A stretch of 64,000 nucleotides of DNA from Actinomycetota bacterium (GTDB lineage: Bacteria > Actinomycetota > Actinomycetes > Nanopelagicales > Nanopelagicaceae): positions 46,473 through 110,472 of the forward strand of contig WLPU01000004.1 of assembly GCA_009698615.1 (NCBI GenBank), in the 5' to 3' direction. Below are positions 57,307 through 64,000 of the stretch, one piece after another; position 1 is the first letter of the stretch; the number at the start of each line of letters is the position of its first letter. The notes under the pieces are model-generated. The model saw nothing but the letters and a program-made list of their open reading frames with translations. It did no database searches and had not been told where the DNA came from. Both the position numbers and the translations under genes were made by a program.

Positions 57307-60300
57307 GTCACGAGAGTACTTCTACTAGTACGCCATTTTTCGTAAGCGACACCTAACTCCCATGCCCCTGTTGCTCGTAATGAGACTCCTCTAGGACCAG
57401 TGCGCCTTACTTGTCCGCGAACAAGAAAAAGCCAAGAATTAAAGAGCACGTTGGCATACTGCTCTTGAACATCGGTAAAGAAAGTCGCGTCGTTGCATCC
57501 ATAGCCATCTTCAATCGTCAAGAAAAGAACTCGCTTGCCAGAGCGTACGGGCGGAGTCTGCAGAGCCACTTTTACTCCAGCGACTAAAACTGATGCACCA
57601 GAGCGTTGTTTCAAAAGATCAGAAGAACGCACTGCGCCAATCTCGTTGAGAAAATCTGCGTAAAACTCAAGAAGATGGTGTGAAACATCCACGCCAAGAT
57701 GGTGTATCTCATGGCGAACTTTTTCATCTGACTTTAAATCTGGTAACCCACTAGAAATAAGATCAGGCGGTGCAAAGCCAAGATTTAGTTGGCCTCCACC
57801 TAATGAAGCAACTGCTGAGCGTTGAAGATCATTGAGATGAAGTAGCAAATCTCTACGGTTAATCGAGCTGTCTCCAATTTTATGGAGCTCATCAAATCCT
57901 CCAACAAGAATAAGTCGCTCGGTTGTGGGTGCACAGGCGCCAGAGCGGCGATAAAAATCAGATAGATCTGCATATGGCTGCCCACTAATAATGGAATCGA
58001 CTTCGGCTGAACTGATTCCAGATAAATCAGCTAACGACATCCGAATTGCATACCCTCGAGCATCTGGCAAAACTAAAGAGCGTCCAGTGCTAGGAGCATC
58101 AATGAGTGCAACTGGCGCTCGTGCAGTTGTGGGATCTACCCGCTCGACTCGATACGTCGCATCAGAACGATTGACGTCAACTCCGGTAATAGCGATACCT
58201 ATTTGACGGGCATCTTCAACAATCAGACGTCGGGGATACATTCCGGGATCATGCGTCAAAACACCTGCAATAAAGGCTGCTGGGTGATGCGCCTTGAGCC
58301 ATGCCGATTGATATGTCGGCAGAGCAAAAGCTGCAGCATGCGCTTTGCAGAACCCAAAGGATGCAAATGCCCGCAAGACATCCCAGACGGAACTCACTGT
58401 TGAATTGTCATACCCACGAACCTGAGCTGCGCTGAAAAACCAATCACAGATCTCCTGTTGATTTTCTCTATCTCCCAGCGCTCGACGCTTTTCATCAGCC
58501 GAGGCAAGAGATATCCCCGTCATAATGGAAATAATAGAAATCACTTGTTCGTGAAAGACAACAACGCCTTCTGTTTCGCGCAAAGTTTCGTAAAGATCGG
58601 GATGAATAATCTGTGCTTGGCTCCACCCATGTCGAGCTTTAAGAAAAGGAGTGATCATGTCGCTTTTAACTGGCCCGGGGCGAAAAAGCGAAATATCGAT
58701 GATTAGATCTGTAAACGTTTCTGGTGCTAACTTGCCAACAAGTTCGCGCTGGCCCGGACTTTCAACCTGAAAAATACCCAAAGTCCTAGTAGATGCGATC
58801 AGATCAAAAGTAGCCGGATCATCAAGTGCAATTGCATCAATATCAATTGCTTCTTGCTCTACTCGTTCTACCTCCTTGATCGCGTAAGCAATAGCTGACT
58901 GCATCCGGACTCCCAAGATATCCAGTTTGAGTAAGCCCACCGCCTCAACGCCATCTTTATCAAACTCCACCATCGGATAACCGCTTGCATTGACTTGCAA
59001 TGGCGCACGATCAAGAAAGGCTCCATCAGATAAAACGATGGCGCATGGGTGCATCGCCAGGTGGCGAGGTAGGCCATCAAGACGCTGGGCTAGTTGGATA
59101 GTCATTGCAACAAGTGGGTTCTTAAGGTTGATGCCACGTAGTTCGGGCAAACTTGATAGTGCTTGTGAAATATTTCGTGCACGCACATGCGGCAGGGATT
59201 TGGCAAGCATGTCGATTTCTGCAGAAGGCAGGCCTATCGCAGCTCCGGTATCGCGAATTGCATGGCGTGCACGATAGGTATCAAACATTGCAACAGTGGC
59301 GCAGCGTGAAGTATTACCTGGTATTTTCCAATTGGGATCGCCATAGCGTGCAAAAACTAGATCATATATTTCAAGTCGACGGGCAGATTCGACATCAATA
59401 TCAATATCTGGAAGTGCTCGACGAAGCGGAGAACAGAAACGTTCCATCAATAATCCATGTTGCAAAGGATCAACACCAGAAATACCTAGAAGATGGCAGA
59501 TAAGCGAACCAGCACCACTGCCACGGGCTGCGACGCGAATGTCAGCAGATCTAGCCATGTCGGTAATGTCGGCAACGGTAAGAAAATATGACTGATAACC
59601 CAGCGTTGCCACCGTCGCCAGTTCGTCATCTAAACGCTGGCGGGCTTTGGCGATTGTTGCACTATCGCTATAGCGCCGATGAAGTCCAGCCTCGGATCGG
59701 GTGCGCAAGATCGATTGCATCTGTTGTGATGAATTAGCCCCAACAACATGTGGCTCAGGAAGATGAATGCCGCCAAGACCAATATCTGCGGTGGGTGAAA
59801 GTATTGCGCGCTCAGCCCATTCTTGCGTTGTTGCTAAAAGTTGGTGGGCGTTACGCTCTCCGCCAGCACGCGCAATCTCGTTAGCAATTGCCACCATCTC
59901 ATCGCTAGATTTTAAAAATCCTTCAGCATTCTTGCGCTCGACATGGCGCGCATCCAATGGCACCAGCAACCTTGCGGAATCCAAAATGTCAGCAATCGGG
60001 CCATCCTCGCGATTACGCATGCGCGCCGCATTGGTAATAAGCGCTGGAATCTCGTTATCACGGGCAAAAATCAGTGATCGAGCTGCGTGTGCACTAGAAC
60101 GCGGGCCATCTCCAGCAACAAGATGAGAAACGCATTCAATGGCATTGTCTAGAAAAAATTCACGAGTGCGCATAAATCTCTCACGAGCAAGATCGGGGCG
60201 CCGACCGGTAATCGCTATACCAGCAGGTGAGTCTGGGCCATGCAAAGCCAGAAGATTGCAGCTGTACTCGTTAAAGCGTTGCAGGAATTCAAAAGTAAGT

Positions 60301-60656
60301 AGAGGTGATTTCCTGCGTTCTAATCCCCCATCAGAATATGTGTGTAGACAAGTAAGCAATCGGCAAAGAGAGCGCCATCCACCATCACCATGGGCTAAGA
60401 GTGTGATGCGAGCGCGCTGGGATCTTCGATCAGCGCCATCTAAATCGATAGCGAGGTTGATACCGATGATGGGGGCAATGCCGTACTCAACACAACTGTG
60501 CGCGAATGAAATTGCTCCCGCTAAGCCATCGCGATCAGTCAGCGCCAGAGTTGGCATCTGATACGCACTCGCCTGCTCCACAAGATCCTGAGGCAAAGTT
60601 GTGCCGTATTTCAAGGAGTAAGCACTCTGCACATGCAGATGAATAAAGGTGCTCAT
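57303..60656 (-). CDS. dnaE2: Error-prone DNA polymerase III alpha subunit
   Basis: A 1117-residue second DnaE. The polymerase site is intact (Asp417 and Asp419 in LPDIDIDVE; FDKDGVEAVGLLKLDILGVR; RVAARGSGAGSLICHLLG). The PHP domain has lost key ligands: the first motif is IHLHVQSAYSLKYGT, without the Asp of the replicative HTHTEYSMLDG, so PHP proofreading is probably absent, in line with DnaE2 proteins. The C terminus has an OB fold (VLVAGVKVALQTPPVRSGKR). Its ATG overlaps the upstream gene's stop (TAATG). DnaE2 normally acts with ImuA' and ImuB, which are not here. Confidence 0.93.
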   Translation of the reverse strand: MSTFIHLHVQSAYSLKYGTTLPQDLVEQASAYQMPTLALTDRDGLAGAISFAHSCVEYGIAPIIGINLAIDLDGADRRSQRARITLLAHGDGGWRSLCRLLTCLHTYSDGGLERRKSPLLTFEFLQRFNEYSCNLLALHGPDSPAGIAITGRRPDLARERFMRTREFFLDNAIECVSHLVAGDGPRSSAHAARSLIFARDNEIPALITNAARMRNREDGPIADILDSARLLVPLDARHVERKNAEGFLKSSDEMVAIANEIARAGGERNAHQLLATTQEWAERAILSPTADIGLGGIHLPEPHVVGANSSQQMQSILRTRSEAGLHRRYSDSATIAKARQRLDDELATVATLGYQSYFLTVADITDMARSADIRVAARGSGAGSLICHLLGISGVDPLQHGLLMERFCSPLRRALPDIDIDVESARRLEIYDLVFARYGDPNWKIPGNTSRCATVAMFDTYRARHAIRDTGAAIGLPSAEIDMLAKSLPHVRARNISQALSSLPELRGINLKNPLVAMTIQLAQRLDGLPRHLAMHPCAIVLSDGAFLDRAPLQVNASGYPMVEFDKDGVEAVGLLKLDILGVRMQSAIAYAIKEVERVEQEAIDIDAIALDDPATFDLIASTRTLGIFQVESPGQRELVGKLAPETFTDLIIDISLFRPGPVKSDMITPFLKARHGWSQAQIIHPDLYETLRETEGVVVFHEQVISIISIMTGISLASADEKRRALGDRENQQEICDWFFSAAQVRGYDNSTVSSVWDVLRAFASFGFCKAHAAAFALPTYQSAWLKAHHPAAFIAGVLTHDPGMYPRRLIVEDARQIGIAITGVDVNRSDATYRVERVDPTTARAPVALIDAPSTGRSLVLPDARGYAIRMSLADLSGISSAEVDSIISGQPYADLSDFYRRSGACAPTTERLILVGGFDELHKIGDSSINRRDLLLHLNDLQRSAVASLGGGQLNLGFAPPDLISSGLPDLKSDEKVRHEIHHLGVDVSHHLLEFYADFLNEIGAVRSSDLLKQRSGASVLVAGVKVALQTPPVRSGKRVLFLTIEDGYGCNDATFFTDVQEQYANVLFNSWLFLVRGQVRRTGPRGVSLRATGAWELGVAYEKWRTSRSTLVT

Positions 60657-60934
60657 TAGATAGATGTGATGCGCCAGGTGCCGTTAATTTCATCGCGTTC
60701 GAGTTCGAAGGTTGCAAGTGCACCGATAGGCGCCGCCTCTACTCGCCAGAGAGCGCGAGCGCGGTCATCGGGTCGATAGAGACCATCGCTGATGCGGTTC
60801 CACCATCCCCCTGCTTCACACCATCGCGATAAAACGGCATGAATGCGAAAGTGCTTACCGTTAAAGGTGAACTCCACAGGGGTTGCGCCCTCAGAGTGAA
60901 CACGGTTGATCTCTGGAATCTGCTTTTCGAACAT
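60656..60934 (-). CDS. DUF6504 protein, first gene of the SOS mutagenesis operon
   Basis: A 92-residue soluble protein without membrane helix or signal peptide. It contains EFTFNGKHFRIHAVLSRWCE and GGWWNRISDG, followed by a short YRPDDRARALWRVEA segment, matching the DUF6504 family, whose genes lie beside Y-family polymerase and dnaE2 genes in actinobacteria. The function is unknown. The only start is the ATG at 60934, which lies in the middle of a LexA-type palindrome and 8 bases after a -10 box, so the message is predicted leaderless. Confidence 0.8.
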   Translation of the reverse strand: MFEKQIPEINRVHSEGATPVEFTFNGKHFRIHAVLSRWCEAGGWWNRISDGLYRPDDRARALWRVEAAPIGALATFELERDEINGTWRITSI

Positions 60935-60971
60935 ATGTTCGAAAAATAGCCCCTAGGGCTGACATAGGCAA
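60924..60971 (-). promoter_or_regulatory. LexA-regulated promoter (SOS box) of the dnaE2 operon
   Basis: A perfect 22-base palindrome (60924-60945) contains TCGAACATATGTTCGA, the actinobacterial LexA box (TCGAAC-N4-GTTCGA), with the operon's ATG at its centre (60932-60934). Immediately upstream on the minus strand are TATTTT (60943-60948, -10), a 17-base spacer and TTGCCT (60966-60971, -35, 4 of 6 consensus bases). LexA bound here would cover the transcription start. Confidence 0.85.
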
Positions 60972-61015
60972 GCCCGCTGGAAGGACACGCCACAAGAGAG
61001 GTGAATAGGCTCAAT

Positions 61016-61047
61016 ATAGTTGAAAGTTCAACTATCCTTGCTACGAT
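61016..61047 (+). promoter_or_regulatory. DoxX promoter with 20-bp operator palindrome
   Basis: ATAGTTGAA (61016-61024), two bases, and TTCAACTAT (61027-61035) form a perfect 9+2+9 palindrome, the shape and sequence style of a MarR-family operator. It overlaps a -35 hexamer TTGAAA (61020-61025), with TACGAT (61042-61047) 16 bases further as -10. Repression of the downstream gene is the natural reading. No MarR gene lies in the window. Confidence 0.65.
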
Positions 61048-61079
61048 AGGAAGGTTCTTACCCACCATAAAGGAGATAC

Positions 61080-61496
61080 ATGAACGCAGTACTACTAATC
61101 GGTCGCATTCTTTTCGCGATGATCTTCATCAATTCAGGCATCGCCCATTTCATGAAACTAGAAACAATGGCTGGCTACGCCAAATATAAGAAGGTGCCCG
61201 CTGCCAAGCTTTCGGTAATTGTCACCGGCCTCATGATCCTTCTTGGTGGAATCTACGTAGCCCTAGGCATCTATGCAGACCTTGGCGCTCTTTTGATTGC
61301 TATCTTCCTGATCCCTACAGCATTCATGATGCACGCCTTCTGGAAAGAAACTGACCCTACTGCCAAACAGAACGAAATGAACAACTTCTTTAAAAACCTT
61401 GCACTGGCTGGCGCAGCACTGACGCTCTTCGTCTTTATCGGACGTGGAGCAGATATCGGATGGCACATTACATCCGCATTCTTTAACTTGAAGTAA
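61080..61496 (+). CDS. DoxX-family membrane protein
   Basis: A 138-residue DoxX protein with four hydrophobic helices. Landmarks are LIGRILFAMIFINSGIAHFMKLE at the N terminus (residues 5-27) and GLMILLGGIYVALGIYADLGALL. The ATG has AAGGAGA 4 bases upstream. Related proteins join redox systems (thiosulfate oxidation, quinone-linked). It differs from the MauE-like gene at 19270-19722, which carries a cysteine motif absent here. It is under a palindromic operator and is followed by a strong hairpin, so it appears to be transcribed alone. Confidence 0.87.
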   Translation: MNAVLLIGRILFAMIFINSGIAHFMKLETMAGYAKYKKVPAAKLSVIVTGLMILLGGIYVALGIYADLGALLIAIFLIPTAFMMHAFWKETDPTAKQNEMNNFFKNLALAGAALTLFVFIGRGADIGWHITSAFFNLK

Positions 61497-61508
61497 AACT
61501 TCTTTAAG

Positions 61509-61546
61509 CAGAAGCCCTGTTGTGCCAACGCACAGCGGGGCTTCTG
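61509..61546 (+). terminator. Strong stem-loop downstream of DoxX gene
   Basis: A 17-base-pair stem (two G-T pairs) from 61509-61525 with 61530-61546 closes a four-base loop CAAC. There is no T run after it on the plus strand. Actinobacteria often use such strong hairpins without a U tail as terminators. The -10 candidate of the next gene lies just beyond it. Confidence 0.6.
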
Positions 61547-61559
61547 TCATGATCGGGCA

Positions 61560-62303
61560 ATGGAAATAGTAGGGGCGCTCCTAGCTGGCTCATTTATCGG
61601 CGCAGTCCTGGGCTTTATCGGCGCAGGCGGAGCAATGTTGTCGGTTCCACTTCTCATCTATTTCTTTGGCTTTACGCCACATGCTGCATCCACCGCGGCA
61701 CTTGCAATCGTCTTTTGTGCTGCAGCCTCTGGTGCGATTCCAAAATTTCGAGCCCGCGAAGTCTTAATCCGCGAAGCTCTCACAATCTGGTCCCTAGGGC
61801 TTATCACAAATATCGGTGGATCATGGATTGCCCATCGTCTATCAGAGACCGCCATCATCACTGGATTTTCTTTCGTATTGATTTTTGCTGGGACATCAAT
61901 GCTCATCAAGCCAGTGACCGGGACGGAAAAACGAATGCCGCTGGCAATATTGATTTTGGTCTCCCTTGTGATTGGCCTCATGACTGGTCTATTCGGAATC
62001 GGCGGAGGATTCTTGGCGATACCGGTCTTGGTTCTATTTTTTAAAACACCTCAAAATAAAGCCGCAGGTACGTCATTGTTCATCATCTCCATCAACTCAC
62101 TCACCGCGTTGCTAGGACATCGAAATAACTGGGCAGCAGTGTCTTGGCATATTCCCCTCACGATGGCGTTGACTGCGGTCATAATCGCAAGCCTTGCATC
62201 CCATCACAGCTCAAAAGTTTCAGCTGTCCTCTTGAGGCGAGGATTTGCTTACTTGTTGTACTCGGTAGCAGCCTTTACTTTGATTCAGACTTACTTTTTT
62301 TAA
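61560..62303 (+). CDS. TauE/SafE-family membrane transporter
   Basis: A 247-residue protein of the TauE/SafE (DUF81) family, with about eight hydrophobic helices. The family's repeats are visible: SFIGAVLGFIGAGGAML at the start and GLMTGLFGIGGGFLAIP in the second half, each with the Gly-Ile/Ala-Gly-Gly-Gly motif. Members export sulfite or sulfoacetate or related anions. The ATG lies 6 bases after CATGAT and no ribosome binding site is visible, so the transcript may be leaderless. It overlaps the MFS gene at its 3' end by 29 bases. Confidence 0.88.
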   Translation: MEIVGALLAGSFIGAVLGFIGAGGAMLSVPLLIYFFGFTPHAASTAALAIVFCAAASGAIPKFRAREVLIREALTIWSLGLITNIGGSWIAHRLSETAIITGFSFVLIFAGTSMLIKPVTGTEKRMPLAILILVSLVIGLMTGLFGIGGGFLAIPVLVLFFKTPQNKAAGTSLFIISINSLTALLGHRNNWAAVSWHIPLTMALTAVIIASLASHHSSKVSAVLLRRGFAYLLYSVAAFTLIQTYFF

Positions 62304-63492
62304 TCGCTCTGGATTGATAACCAGAAAAAATAAACATCACTGCCGGCAGGCCAAATGCAATAGGCAAAGAAGTTACCTGAGCCAGACTTCCCACAAGAGC
62401 TGGTCCAACGAAGAACGCACTCAAACCAATGACACCTGCGCGCGCAATTCCAACTCCCGGCGCGATGCCAGGCACTGAACTAGCACCTAAAATGTAAGCA
62501 GGCCAAATTGGTCCCATACCTAATCCAGCAATGATGAAACCAATGTTGGTCACGACAAGTGCGCCAATGTGGGAATGAGAAGATAAAGGCACCGCAATCG
62601 CAATTGAAATCGCCATCGCGCTACCACCCATGTAGCCACCAATTCGCACAGTTTTTGCTGGCCCAAGGCGCTCTAATACATAATCTCCCATGAACCTGCT
62701 GAAGATCATTGCTAAGGCAAAGCACGCAAATCCTGAAGCATTCAACCCCTTCGAGATCCCGATGTGATCGCGCAATAAAATTGTGCTCCAATCACTCACA
62801 GAACCTTCTGCAATTAGTGCTCCAAATAATCCAATTCCCATCGCCCACAATGGCGCTACAGATTTTCCAAAAAGTGGAATCTTCGCTTGTGTATCTTCAT
62901 GTCCTCCATCATGGTCATCAAGTTCGTCATCGAGTAAGTAGGCCACTCCCGGAACAAACAGCACCAAACACAGCAGCCCCACGAAAACCAAATTGAATTT
63001 CGGTGTCGTATGCGCAGCAATGACTCCACCGAATACGGTAGTGACAAAAGCGCCGGTACTCCAGAGGGCATGAAAACTCGACATCCATCTTTTCTTTAGG
63101 ATTTTCTCTACTGCAACCGCTTGCGTGTTCACGCAGATGTCTAATATGGAATATCCCAATCCCATCAAGAAGAGGGAAATGAAAAGCGATAGTGCATTCT
63201 TAGAATATGCCATCCCAATTAAACCAAGTGGCATCCAAACGGAAGATACTTTGGCTACTCGCCGCGAAGCAAATGTATGGATGAGGCGACCAGACAATTG
63301 CGCACCTACTACAGCGCCCGAGGTTGAACCCATCAACATCAATCCAAATTGGCCATTGTTGAGATGGAGCGAATCTTTGATTTCTGGGATACGAGGCACC
63401 CACGCCATTGCAACTACGCCCATAACTCCAAAAGATGCCCACAAAGCATTTCGTGCCCGTGTTGCAGATTGAATTGGGGTGAGGGCAGACAT
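62275..63492 (-). CDS. MFS transporter
   Basis: A 405-residue major facilitator with 12 hydrophobic helices and a long cytoplasmic loop between helices 6 and 7 that is rich in Asp and Glu (DDELDDHDGGHEDTQ). It begins ARNALWASFGVMGVVAMAWVPRIPEIK, and its end is SKSESK. The YbjJ-type group of sugar or drug-like transporters is the nearest I recognise. The substrate is unknown. Its start is near a TAGGCT -10 box 9 bases upstream without a Shine-Dalgarno sequence. It shares a promoter region with the divergent YbaK-type gene. Confidence 0.85.
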   Translation of the reverse strand: MSALTPIQSATRARNALWASFGVMGVVAMAWVPRIPEIKDSLHLNNGQFGLMLMGSTSGAVVGAQLSGRLIHTFASRRVAKVSSVWMPLGLIGMAYSKNALSLFISLFLMGLGYSILDICVNTQAVAVEKILKKRWMSSFHALWSTGAFVTTVFGGVIAAHTTPKFNLVFVGLLCLVLFVPGVAYLLDDELDDHDGGHEDTQAKIPLFGKSVAPLWAMGIGLFGALIAEGSVSDWSTILLRDHIGISKGLNASGFACFALAMIFSRFMGDYVLERLGPAKTVRIGGYMGGSAMAISIAIAVPLSSHSHIGALVVTNIGFIIAGLGMGPIWPAYILGASSVPGIAPGVGIARAGVIGLSAFFVGPALVGSLAQVTSLPIAFGLPAVMFIFSGYQSRAIKKSKSESK

Positions 63493-63542
63493 GAGAGGTG
63501 GAGCCTACCTCGCCAAATTGCATTTTCTACTATCTTTTCTCC
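63493..63542. promoter_or_regulatory. Divergent promoter region of MFS and YbaK-type genes
   Basis: The 50-base interval contains TAGGCT on the minus strand, 9 bases before the MFS ATG, and TACTAT (63528-63533) on the plus strand, 9 bases before the ATG at 63543. Neither gene has a visible Shine-Dalgarno sequence. No clear -35 hexamer is present for either. Confidence 0.35.
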
Positions 63543-64000
63543 ATGTCAGAAGAACATCCGGCGGTTGCAAGAGTTACGGAAGCACTTCTGCGCCATGGTC
63601 TATCAACATCAATCACACATTTGTCGGATAGCGCACGAACTGCTGCAGAAGCTGCTGCTGGCCTAGGAATCGAAGTTGGACAAGTCGCCTCCTCCATTGT
63701 TTTTAAACTTCCAACTGGTGGACCATTGCTCGTACTTACAAGCGGACGCCACCGCGTGAACACTGAGTTAGTTGCAAAGAATTTGGGAGTTGAAAAGCTT
63801 CATCGTGCAGATGCAGATTTCGTTCGCGAACATTCTGGTTTTGCAATTGGTGGCGTGAGCCCATTGGGGTGGATTTCAAAGCCAAAAATTATCCTGATTG
63901 ATGAAGCGCTAAATGATTTTGAAGTTGTTTGGGCAGCAGCCGGCCACCCTCATGCGGTTTATCCAACTACGTACGCTGAATTAATTAAATGTACAAATGC
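63543..64000 (+). CDS. YbaK/EbsC-type aminoacyl-tRNA deacylase (3' end outside window)
   Basis: The frame is open from ATG 63543 to the end of the window (152 residues), so the last residues lie outside. It is a YbaK/ProX-type editing domain: EVGQVASSIVFKLPTG contains the conserved Lys near the substrate site, then TSGRHRVNTELVAKNLG, FVREHSGFAIGGVSPLGW and ILIDEALNDFEVVWAAAGHPHAVYPTTY. Members remove wrongly attached amino acids from tRNA(Pro) or related tRNAs. The substrate is not determined. Confidence 0.85.
   Translation, partial: MSEEHPAVARVTEALLRHGLSTSITHLSDSARTAAEAAAGLGIEVGQVASSIVFKLPTGGPLLVLTSGRHRVNTELVAKNLGVEKLHRADADFVREHSGFAIGGVSPLGWISKPKIILIDEALNDFEVVWAAAGHPHAVYPTTYAELIKCTN

Overview
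The window is 64 kb of a compact actinobacterial chromosome. The genus is not proven by the sequence. The gene order (polA - thioesterase - liv transporter - pdtaR - tRNA - pyk - gltDB, then lgt - trp - his, dnaE1 - rluD - lspA - TraR/DksA, ileS, and the mraZ-to-yggT division cluster without ftsA) is the order I know from Streptomyces and other actinobacteria. Base composition looks mid-40s percent G+C by eye, most gene junctions are ATGA, GTGA or TAATG overlaps, and the longest stretch without a gene is 247 bases (55454-55700). A streamlined freshwater acI-type (Nanopelagicales) actinobacterium fits best. I see no insertion sequence, prophage, CRISPR array or rRNA.

Layout. 1-3550: the end of an MFS transporter, polA, and a hotdog thioesterase divergent from polA. 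3555-8681: livF-livG-livM-livH-livK, a branched-chain-amino-acid-type ABC importer with a hairpin between livK and livH. 8804-10955: pdtaR (ANTAR antiterminator), an odd short tRNA with a CAA anticodon, and pyk. 10965-16965: gltD and gltB. 17039-29624: one uninterrupted minus-strand series of 16 genes, hisD-C-B-H-A-F-I, trpE, a 63-residue membrane protein, trpC-B-A, a DoxX/MauE protein, a DsbA-like protein, lgt and a VIT1-type metal transporter. 29679-35456: dnaE1, an RluD-type pseudouridine synthase, lspA and a DdbA-like TraR/DksA protein. 35514-38666: ileS on the plus strand. 38697-55453: the division and cell-wall (dcw) cluster on the minus strand, read as mraZ, rsmH, ftsL-like, ftsI, murE, murF, mraY, murD, ftsW, murG, murC, ftsQ, ftsZ, pgeF, yggS, sepF, yggT. 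55701-60934: a DUF3040 gene, then dinB, dnaE2 and a DUF6504 gene, the last three forming an SOS mutagenesis operon. 61080-64000: DoxX protein, TauE/SafE exporter, MFS transporter and the start of a YbaK-type gene.

How the genes work together. The his and trp genes share one transcript, and HisA has the features of the actinobacterial PriA isomerase, which would explain the absence of trpF here. Glutamate synthase, pyruvate kinase, the amino-acid importer and PdtaR form a carbon/nitrogen block. Lgt and LspA supply lipoprotein maturation, although the LivK signal peptide has no lipobox cysteine. The dcw cluster carries five MraZ-type boxes at an exact 10-base period and a large structured leader between mraZ and rsmH. 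The error-prone polymerases are headed by a perfect LexA/SOS palindrome centred on the first gene's start codon.

The main items for a second look are: the SOS cassette that has dinB where imuB would be expected; the short-armed CAA tRNA whose 3' end touches the pdtaR ATG; the MraZ box array and the leader RNA; the GxHH signature in IleRS; the absence of divIVA from its usual place; and a recurrent TAnnnT-6/8 nt-ATG arrangement that points to leaderless mRNAs.
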